Origin: Anaerolinea sp.
Lineage (GTDB): Bacteria > Chloroflexota > Anaerolineae > Anaerolineales > Anaerolineaceae
Direction: 5' to 3'
Length of the DNA: 6,690 nt
Assembly (NCBI GenBank): GCA_013824385.1
Contig: PNNU01000195.1
Coordinates: 1-6,690, forward strand
Shown here: piece after piece, positions 1-4,878 of the stretch
Position numbering within the stretch: position 1 is the first letter of the stretch
Layout: each line of letters begins with the position of its first letter
Made by a program: the position numbers and the translations under genes
The notes under the pieces: generated by a model
The model's input: the letters and a program-made list of their open reading frames with translations, nothing else
What the model was told of the DNA's origin: nothing
Database searches by the model: none

Positions 1-587
1 TAAATGGAAAAGCCACCGAAATCATGATCACTTTGAAACAAGTTGGTCAGGAACCGAAGGTGCTGAATGTTCTGAAACCGTTTTTGGAGGGTGCTGAAAC
101 CCAGACGTGGGCACAGGCTTTTCCAGAACTTGAAACTGCCATTCAAGCTAAAAGCAGTGCAATGCAGGTCTTTAGTTTGATCATCATCTTGATCGCCGGC
201 ATTGGTGTACTCAATTTGTTGTTGATGGCTGTATATGAACGTACCAGAGAGATCGGCTTACTCGGTGCGATGGGGATGAAACCCCGACAAATCACCTGCC
301 TCTTCATTACAGAAGGAATTATGCTAGGCTTGGTGGGAGTAGTGGTTGGGTTAGCCTCGGGAATTGGTTTAAATGCCATTTACAGTGTGGTTGGCTTTGA
401 TTTCTCTCAATTCGCATCAATGACCGATTACACAGCTTTAATGTCAGGCAGAATATATACCGGTCTGGCTTTGGGTTCCATTTTATCCAGAGGTTTGCCG
501 GTATTAATCATAACAATCCTTGCCTCCTTAATTCCTGCTCGAGAGGCCTCGCGCCACGAACCAGCCGAAGCGCTGCATTATGTTTAG
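1..587 (+). CDS. ABC transporter permease, FtsX/MacB type, C-terminal part (cut by left edge)
   Basis: This is the C-terminal 194 residues of a membrane permease. The frame is open from position 3 to the left edge, so the ATG at 24 is internal and the N-terminal helix and most of the extracytoplasmic domain lie outside the window. Visible residues 1-50 look like the end of a MacB-type extracytoplasmic domain. They are followed by a hydrophobic helix (about 55-77), the cytoplasmic motif YERTREIGLLGAMGMKPRQI (78-97) typical of FtsX-family permeases, a second helix (about 100-130) and a last helix (about 155-178). The protein ends with the usual PAREAS..EPAEAL tail. In this family the REIG..AMG loop contacts the ATPase. 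It is the first visible gene of an operon with a second permease, a separate ATPase and an adaptor, so it should be one half of a permease heterodimer. The substrate is unknown. Family assignment is secure; the exact subfamily (LolC/E-like or MacB-like) is not. Confidence 0.93.
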   Translation, partial: NGKATEIMITLKQVGQEPKVLNVLKPFLEGAETQTWAQAFPELETAIQAKSSAMQVFSLIIILIAGIGVLNLLLMAVYERTREIGLLGAMGMKPRQITCLFITEGIMLGLVGVVVGLASGIGLNAIYSVVGFDFSQFASMTDYTALMSGRIYTGLALGSILSRGLPVLIITILASLIPAREASRHEPAEALHYV

Positions 588-619
588 TCATTGGTTAAAC
601 CGCCTGAAAAGAGTATGCC

Positions 620-1849
620 ATGCTACAACAATTTAAACTCGCTTTTCGAAATTTAAGCAGAAATCGCCGCCGATCGATTCTTTCTGGTCTGGCCGTGTCA
701 ATTGGCCTCGCTTTGTTGCTCTTGATCGCTGCGGTGGTCAATGGTGAGATGGAAGGATCCATCGCCAAGACCATCCAACTGGTCAGCGGACACCTGCAAA
801 TCCGTTCTTCTGCATACGTGGATGGCAAGAGCAGCTTGAAATGGTCCGATCTGGTGGCTGACCCCGAAAAAATAATTTCTGACCTTCAAGAGACTGCCCA
901 GCTCAATGAATTTATTCAAACAGCCACTCCGCGCTTATACGCCAGTGCCATCGTGTCATCAGGGAATGATTCCATCGGAATCCAATTGATGGGGGTTGAC
1001 TCCGCATCACCTGCGAATGCTCCGTTTGTGTCAGGATTAACTGCCGGTTCTTTCATCACTGCTGATGACAATAATGGCATCGTGATCGGTCAGTTACTGG
1101 CAGACAAACTAAAAATGAAGTTGGGAGACTCAATCCATTTGTTGGTCAACACATCCAATGGAAATGTAACCGAGCAAGATTTCATAATTCGAGGGTTGTA
1201 TACCACTCACACCCCCTCTTATGACCAGAGCACAATAATAATGCCGCTTGCTAAAGCCCAAACCATCACTTCAACCCAAGGGCATGCAAGTGCCATTTTC
1301 ATCCTGCTAAAAGATCGTGACCAGGCAGAGTTGTTTGCCGGAGCCATAACTGGAGCGGGGTATCAGGTTAAAACCTGGAAGGATATGAACCAATTGCTCA
1401 TTGACACTGAAAACTATGCGAATAGTTTCATGATCATCATCTACTTAATCGTTTTGGGGATCACAGCAACAGTCATTGTGAATACATTAATCATGTCGGT
1501 ATTTGAACGCACTCGAGAAATCGGCATCCTCGCTGCCATCGGAATGAAAGGACGTAATATTCTGTCGTTGTTTATGGCTGAAGCAAGTATCCTTGCTGTC
1601 GGAGGTATTGCCTTCGGCTTATTACTAGGCTGGTTGGTCTGCCTCTATTTTGGCAAATATGGTTTTCCTCTGGGCGATCTTGGCGTTCGCAACGGAATGT
1701 TATTCGGAGATAGGTTATATGCAACATTAAGCGGAGGAGATGTTATTTACCTAACCATTGTCGCGTTCGTAGTGACCATGGTGGCATCGCTTTATCCCGC
1801 CATTCTCGCGGCTCGCCTTGAGCCCGTTGAAGCTTTACATGGAAAATAG
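620..1849 (+). CDS. ABC transporter permease, FtsX/MacB type (complete, 409 aa)
   Basis: This is a complete FtsX-fold permease. Its N-terminus has the arginine-rich [11 protein letters not shown] stretch (9-19) before helix 1 (about 20-40). An extracytoplasmic MacB-PCD-like domain follows (about 41-265), including [14 protein letters not shown] (157-170), a pattern common in this domain. Then come helix 2 (about 268-294), the ATPase-facing motif [20 protein letters not shown] (295-314), helix 3 (about 317-345) and helix 4 (about 374-396). It ends with [14 protein letters not shown], matching the tail of the upstream permease. The length of about 400 aa fits LolC/LolE-type permeases, which lack a fused ATPase, rather than MacB. 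The start at 620 lies 32 nt after the previous stop, with a weak ribosome site (AAAAGAG, 607-613). The two permeases share the same architecture but are clearly different in sequence, which suggests a heterodimer. The substrate cannot be inferred. Confidence 0.95.
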   Translation: MLQQFKLAFRNLSRNRRRSILSGLAVSIGLALLLLIAAVVNGEMEGSIAKTIQLVSGHLQIRSSAYVDGKSSLKWSDLVADPEKIISDLQETAQLNEFIQTATPRLYASAIVSSGNDSIGIQLMGVDSASPANAPFVSGLTAGSFITADDNNGIVIGQLLADKLKMKLGDSIHLLVNTSNGNVTEQDFIIRGLYTTHTPSYDQSTIIMPLAKAQTITSTQGHASAIFILLKDRDQAELFAGAITGAGYQVKTWKDMNQLLIDTENYANSFMIIIYLIVLGITATVIVNTLIMSVFERTREIGILAAIGMKGRNILSLFMAEASILAVGGIAFGLLLGWLVCLYFGKYGFPLGDLGVRNGMLFGDRLYATLSGGDVIYLTIVAFVVTMVASLYPAILAARLEPVEALHGK

Positions 1850-1850
1850 G

Positions 1851-1856
1851 AAGGAG
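1851..1856 (+). promoter_or_regulatory. Strong ribosome binding site that fixes the ATPase start at 1863
   Basis: AAGGAG sits 6 nt before the ATG at 1863, directly after the permease stop at 1847-1849. It supports 1863 over the in-frame ATGs at 1818 and 1839, which would overlap the permease gene and add residues not normal for this ATPase family. Confidence 0.85.
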
Positions 1857-1862
1857 ATCAAA

Positions 1863-2555
1863 ATGGAAGTCGCTAAAGTAGAAAATGTAACCAGAAGTTT
1901 TAAAGTGGGTGAAACTGAAACTCAGGCATTAAGAGGTATCAATTTAAGTATCGAGAGTGGTGAATTCACAGCCCTCGTTGGTCCATCAGGTTCAGGTAAA
2001 ACCACTCTATTACAACTGCTTGGGTGTCTGGATCAACCCACGGACGGCAAAGTTTACATCAACGGCAACGATGTTACTCGCATGAACCGAAATCAGAGAG
2101 CCGACTTGAGAAAAAACAACCTTGGTTTTATCTTCCAATTTTTTGCCTTGATACCAACGCTAACAGCTTATGAAAACATTGAACTGCCCCTTCTATTAAA
2201 AGGCGTTGGCCCTGCAGAGCGGAAGGATAGAGTCAATTATTTATTGAAGGCGGTTGATTTGCTGGATCATGCCAAGCACCGCCCTGACCAGATGAGCGGT
2301 GGCCAGCAGCAGCGTGTTGCGGCAGCCCGAGCGTTATCCACCAGTCCTGCCATGATCCTGGCGGATGAGCCAACTGCCAATCTCGATACCGCCAACGGCC
2401 AACAAGTGATGGAAATAATGGCCAACTTAAACAAAGAAACAGGTGTCACTTTTGTTTTTGCCACCCATGATCCTCGTGTATTTAAATTTGCAAAACGGGT
2501 CATTACGCTGCGTGATGGTCAAATTGTTGAGTCAAACGGAAATGAAAAAAAGTAG
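1863..2555 (+). CDS. ABC transporter ATP-binding protein, LolD/MacB type (230 aa)
   Basis: This is the cytoplasmic ATPase that powers the two permeases. All motifs are intact, counting from the ATG at 1863: Walker [10 protein letters not shown] (40-48), Q-loop glutamine 92 within [17 protein letters not shown] (a LolD/MacB/FtsE-type hallmark), ABC signature SGGQQQR (145-151), Walker B MILADEP with catalytic Glu169 (164-170), D-loop NLD (173-175) and H-loop His202 in ATHDP. The length of 230 aa is normal for a stand-alone LolD-type subunit. A longer in-frame reading from 1818 was rejected because the ribosome site at 1851-1856 points to 1863, and the N-terminus [13 protein letters not shown] then starts as relatives usually do. 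The gene lies 13 nt after the permease and 6 nt before the adaptor, so the genes are probably co-transcribed and translated together. Family and function are secure; the transported substrate is not known. Confidence 0.96.
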   Translation: MEVAKVENVTRSFKVGETETQALRGINLSIESGEFTALVGPSGSGKTTLLQLLGCLDQPTDGKVYINGNDVTRMNRNQRADLRKNNLGFIFQFFALIPTLTAYENIELPLLLKGVGPAERKDRVNYLLKAVDLLDHAKHRPDQMSGGQQQRVAAARALSTSPAMILADEPTANLDTANGQQVMEIMANLNKETGVTFVFATHDPRVFKFAKRVITLRDGQIVESNGNEKK

Positions 2556-2561
2556 GCGCTT

Positions 2562-3755
2562 ATGAAACAAACCCTTTGTTGTGCCTTAATAGTGTCAGCG
2601 TTTATCCTTTCTGCATGCAGCGGAACTAAAACCCCTACCCCATTGCCCACAGTTGTGCTGCAAGATAATCAATCCGCGTTAACGCAGGGCACGCCTGACA
2701 GCAATGCAACAAGCAATTCATCCATTTCTTCGGGTGTGACTGCTTCAGGTGTGCTGGTCTCAGATCAGCACATTGAATTGGCTTTTCTTGCGAGCGGAAA
2801 CGTTAAAACGATAAATGCCGCCGTTGGCCAGAGAGTAAAAAAAGGCGACATTCTTGCCCAGTTGGATGATTCTCTTTATCAATTGCAATTGGACCAGGCA
2901 AATTTGGCTTTGAATGAATTAACCTCCCCTATGGCGGTCAGTTCAGCTCAGAAGAGGGTTGCTGAAGATCAATCTGCGTTGAACCGCACCCAGGGAACAT
3001 ACAATTGGTGGTTGGCAGTTAATTCAGGTTTGGATGCAGCGTTTAAAGCAAAAGCGGATCTTGTGGTTGCACAAGATGCATTAAAAAAAGCCCAGGAAGA
3101 TTACGATAAACTCAGCGGTGATCCGTATACGGATAAAGATAAGGCAGTGGCTTATCAACACTTGTTCGATGCTCAACAAAAAGTGAAAGAAGCTCAATCC
3201 AAAGTTGCCCTATATAAGAGTGCGGACCCTTTTCAACTCGCGATTTATAAAGCCGATGTGGATGTTGCCAAGGCCAAACTGGCTGAAGATCAGACACTTC
3301 TGGCTGCACTAACCAATAAAGAACTTCCTGAAAACCCAACAAGCGCTGACTATGCGAAACTAATATCAGCCCGTTTGAACGTGCAAATTGCACAAACCAA
3401 CCTTGCAAACACTCGATTAGTTTCTTCGATCGATGGAATTGTTGCCTCTACTACGATGAATATCGGTGATTTCGTACCCATGGGTCAGGAGCAAATGATT
3501 CTCATTGATCCATCTCATTTGCATATTGAGACCACGGATTTGAGCGAGCGTGACATATCAGGTATTGAAGTGGGTCAATTTGTTGATGTCAACATTAAAC
3601 CCCTCAATCAAACCGTTTCAGGTAAAGTAGAAGCCATCTCTCCCCAAGCAGATTCGCTGGGTGGTGATGTTGTTTACAAGGTCTTCATAAGTCTCGAAAA
3701 TCTGCCAGAAGGTGCTCTACCTGGGATGAGTGTCATTGCCAATTTCCTCAATTAG
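2562..3755 (+). CDS. HlyD/MacA-type efflux adaptor, predicted lipoprotein (397 aa)
   Basis: This is a membrane-fusion-type adaptor for the ABC exporter. The N-terminus is a lipoprotein signal peptide: Lys2, a hydrophobic stretch (4-16) and a lipobox LSAC with the lipidated cysteine at 19. A Ser/Thr/Asn/Pro-rich linker follows (20-60). The first half of a biotinyl/lipoyl-like domain is at about 60-105, with VGQRVKKGDILAQLDD at its end (88-103). A long Ala/Lys/Gln-rich helical region spans about 106-285. The second lipoyl half, including DGIVASTTMNIGDFV, is at about 286-306. A beta-barrel region runs to the C-terminus, with PGMSVIANF near the end (387-395). The start at 2562 is 6 nt after the ATPase stop, and no strong ribosome site is visible beyond the purine-rich run ending at 2555, so translation is probably coupled. 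No outer-membrane TolC-type gene is visible downstream. The protein would be anchored on the outer face of the cytoplasmic membrane and work with the permeases. Family is secure; substrate unknown. Confidence 0.94.
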   Translation: MKQTLCCALIVSAFILSACSGTKTPTPLPTVVLQDNQSALTQGTPDSNATSNSSISSGVTASGVLVSDQHIELAFLASGNVKTINAAVGQRVKKGDILAQLDDSLYQLQLDQANLALNELTSPMAVSSAQKRVAEDQSALNRTQGTYNWWLAVNSGLDAAFKAKADLVVAQDALKKAQEDYDKLSGDPYTDKDKAVAYQHLFDAQQKVKEAQSKVALYKSADPFQLAIYKADVDVAKAKLAEDQTLLAALTNKELPENPTSADYAKLISARLNVQIAQTNLANTRLVSSIDGIVASTTMNIGDFVPMGQEQMILIDPSHLHIETTDLSERDISGIEVGQFVDVNIKPLNQTVSGKVEAISPQADSLGGDVVYKVFISLENLPEGALPGMSVIANFLN

Positions 3756-4019
3756 ATTGTTTTTGAAACGAGCAACTTTCAACTCTTCTTCCACTTTCTT
3801 GAGGAGTGAGTTTACTGAATTGCTCTACTTAGATTATTTATAAGAATTTATCGTCAAAAGAAAAATCATTTGTCCTTTTCCTGTTTTAATACTAGTCTTA
3901 ATACTCAATTTTCTTAAAAAATAAGCTACAACACTAGTTTTTATACCCTATCTTGCCAAGTGACTCTCATACCGTTTAAAACCGGCTTACTTGGCAAGAT
4001 GGCTTTGTTTTGAGGTGGA
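3756..4019. other. Convergent intergenic region, AT-rich, no gene
   Basis: This is the gap between the end of the ABC operon (+) and the end of the regulator/membrane-protein module (-). The first 190 nt are AT-rich with no supported ORF. A weak imperfect stem (AACTC at 3781-3785 with GAGTT at 3808-3812, with G-U pairs inside) lacks a T-run. A short direct repeat TTAATACT occurs at 3886-3893 and 3898-3905. The main structure is the 12-bp inverted repeat at 3950-4000, listed separately. Confidence 0.7.
3948..4011 (+). terminator. Possible terminator: perfect 12-bp inverted repeat followed by T-rich stretch
   Basis: ATCTTGCCAAGT (3950-3961) is the exact reverse complement of ACTTGGCAAGAT (3989-4000). 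Flanking G-U and C-G pairs can lengthen the stem to 3948/4002 outside and 3963/3987 inside. On the + strand it is followed by CTTTGTTTT (4003-4011), which could serve as a U-rich tail for the ABC operon. Two things are unusual for a standard terminator: the 27-nt loop (23 nt if the inner pairs form) and a distance of about 190 nt from the operon's last stop. On the minus strand the repeat begins about 20 nt after the membrane-protein stop but is followed by AGGGTATAAAAA, with no T-run. It could instead be a dispersed palindrome or a protein-binding site. Confidence 0.5.
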
Positions 4020-4469
4020 CTAATAGATGTGTTCGTACCGAGTCAGACTGAACACATAAACAACAAAAGTGATTACCACAATCCCAGCCAGCACCCACCA
4101 GATCACATCAGTAGAGATGGCATTTTCGGTTGCTCCTACTGCCAAAAGAAACAGATAAGTCATCGTCACTCCCGCCTTGAATGCGTTGTTCCCGGAGCGA
4201 TACTGAATCCACAGTCTGCGTTCATCCATGCTTTCCACTCTGACTTTACGCAACGCCTCAGGGTTCTTTTTATAGCGGAAATACTGAACCAGACTCCACC
4301 CGCCAACCGCGATCAGAAAAAGTCCAATTCCTTCTATGAGATGTAAATAGGGTCTCCAAATCTCGGAGTCAAATTTAATAGCTCCGATGATAAATAACAG
4401 GATGCCTATGCCCAGTGTGATACTTCCTTTTATCAATTCAGTAGATTGATATGTTTTTTGGTTATCCAT
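4020..4469 (-). CDS. DUF2178-like four-helix membrane protein (149 aa)
   Basis: This is a small integral membrane protein of unknown biochemical role. From the ATG at 4469, hydrophobic segments lie at about 14-32, 42-64, 97-113 and 121-141, giving four predicted helices in two pairs. Between the pairs is a charged cytoplasm-like segment (65-95) with VESMDERRLWI (78-88), followed by NNAF (94-97). This MDER-x-x-x-I pattern leading into helix 3 is what I associate with DUF2178-type membrane proteins, which are often found beside small Cro/C1-type regulators. An in-frame ATG at 4505 would add 12 residues, but a strong ribosome site (AGGAG at 4476-4480, 6 nt spacing) supports 4469. The start then overlaps the regulator's stop by 8 nt (ATGGATAA), so the two genes are translationally coupled. 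A sensory or regulator-controlling role is inference only. Confidence 0.82.
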   Translation of the reverse strand: MDNQKTYQSTELIKGSITLGIGILLFIIGAIKFDSEIWRPYLHLIEGIGLFLIAVGGWSLVQYFRYKKNPEALRKVRVESMDERRLWIQYRSGNNAFKAGVTMTYLFLLAVGATENAISTDVIWWVLAGIVVITFVVYVFSLTRYEHIY

Positions 4470-4671
4470 TTGGTTCTCCTTCTTCATAGATGAATATTTC
4501 TTCAATACTCAGTTTAAACAGCCGTGCCGCTCTAAATGCCAACATAATCGAGGGGTTGTAACGCCCTTGTTCCAATGAAATAATGGTTTGTCGTGATACT
4601 TCCAACTGATCCGCCAATTCTTGTTGGGTAAATCCATTCCTTACACGAAATTCCTCCAGCTTATTTTTCAT
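4462..4671 (-). CDS. Small Cro/C1 (XRE)-type helix-turn-helix regulator (69 aa)
   Basis: This is a DNA-binding protein consisting of almost nothing but an HTH_3 domain. The order is MKNKLEEFRVRNGF (1-14), helix 2 TQQELADQL (15-23), turn EV, recognition helix SRQTIISLEQG (26-36), then YNPSIMLAFRAARLF (38-52) and the ending SIEEIFIYEE (55-64). This closely follows the common 65-70 aa regulators that carry SRQTI..IE.G.YNPS and end in IFxYEE. Family knowledge says these bind a palindrome as dimers and are often encoded with a small membrane protein, as here. The ATG at 4671 has AGGAG at 4676-4680 with a 4-nt spacer. Upstream are a consensus promoter and an 18-bp palindrome over the predicted transcription start, so negative autoregulation is the simplest model. 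The regulated targets beyond its own operon are unknown. Confidence 0.93.
   Translation of the reverse strand: MKNKLEEFRVRNGFTQQELADQLEVSRQTIISLEQGRYNPSIMLAFRAARLFKLSIEEIFIYEEGEPNG
4476..4480 (-). promoter_or_regulatory. Ribosome binding site that sets the membrane-protein start at 4469
   Basis: On the minus strand AGGAG is 6 nt before the ATG at 4469 and lies inside the last codons of the regulator gene. It argues against the upstream in-frame ATGs at 4505 and 4487. Confidence 0.8.
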
Positions 4672-4707
4672 ATTACTCCTGCAATAACCAGATTTGCTCC
4701 CGGGTTT

Positions 4708-4725
4708 TGTAAAGCTAGCTTTACA
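4708..4725. promoter_or_regulatory. 18-bp perfect palindrome: likely operator of the HTH regulator
   Basis: TGTAAAGCTAGCTTTACA is perfectly self-complementary over 18 bp. It starts just 1 nt downstream of the -10 box of the minus-strand promoter (4727-4732) and covers the expected transcription start near 4720. A bound dimer would block RNA polymerase. The half-site is TGTAAAGCT. The size and symmetry fit Cro/C1-type operators. That the neighbouring regulator is the binder is inference from position. Confidence 0.75.
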
Positions 4726-4726
4726 T

Positions 4727-4755
4727 ATTATAAGTTAATCGCAATCCAATGTCAA
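4727..4755 (-). promoter_or_regulatory. Consensus sigma70-type promoter for the regulator/membrane-protein operon
   Basis: Read on the minus strand, TTGACA (4755-4750) and TATAAT (4732-4727) are exact matches to the housekeeping -35 and -10 consensus, separated by exactly 17 nt. The predicted start near 4720 gives a leader of about 50 nt before the ATG at 4671. Such a strong promoter next to an operator fits a system held off by its own repressor. Confidence 0.88.
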
Positions 4756-4759
4756 GTGG

Positions 4760-4781
4760 GCTTTACTTTTCTAATAAAGCT
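4760..4781. promoter_or_regulatory. Second operator-like inverted repeat upstream of the -35
   Basis: GCTTTAC (4760-4766) and TAAAGCT (4775-4781) repeat the half-site core of the 18-bp palindrome as an inverted pair with 8 nt between them. The hexamers point outward instead of inward compared with the main palindrome. The site lies 4 nt upstream of the -35 box, so the promoter is flanked on both sides by the same element. It may be an auxiliary operator, or chance in AT-rich DNA. Confidence 0.45.
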
Positions 4782-4785
4782 GGTT

Positions 4786-4824
4786 AAAAAGAAACAAACA
4801 GCAAAATGAATAACTGCTTGTTTC
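4786..4824 (-). terminator. Intrinsic terminator of the surface-protein gene
   Basis: On the minus strand GAAACAAGCAG (4824-4814) pairs over 11 bp, with one G-U pair, with CTGTTTGTTTC (4801-4791), around a 12-nt loop, and is followed directly by TTTTT (4790-4786). It lies about 55 nt after the stop of the surface-protein gene and just before the regulator's promoter region, so it insulates the two transcription units. Confidence 0.82.
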
Positions 4825-4878
4825 TATCTTTTAAAATTTACATTTACTTCAATAAATAAGATTCACCCTTGAGAAAAA

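Noticed and set aside
1818..1862. Longer N-terminus for the ATPase starting at 1818 or 1839
   Set aside because: It would overlap the permease gene, and the strong AAGGAG at 1851-1856 is placed correctly only for the ATG at 1863.
3781..3812. Hairpin close to the end of the ABC operon as its terminator
   Set aside because: The stem has a bulge and several G-U pairs, and no T-run follows. The repeat at 3950-4000 is a better candidate.
3886..3905. Direct repeat TTAATACT (two copies 12 bp apart)
   Set aside because: It is only 8 bp long, in AT-rich DNA, with no further copies seen nearby, so chance is likely. There is no CRISPR-like spacing or array.
3950..4000. Terminal inverted repeats of a tiny mobile element
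   Set aside because: The arms enclose only 27 nt and no target-site duplication is visible next to them. A genome-wide copy search would be needed before calling it mobile.
4029..4346. 105-codon + strand ORF opposite the membrane-protein gene
   Set aside because: It is antisense to a gene with clear membrane helices and its own ribosome site, and its translation is His/Pro/Ser-rich with no recognisable domain.
4470..4505. Membrane-protein start at 4505, adding 12 residues
   Set aside because: The AGGAG at 4476-4480 lies inside that extension and is ideally spaced for the ATG at 4469. The extra residues are lysine-rich and encoded within the regulator gene.
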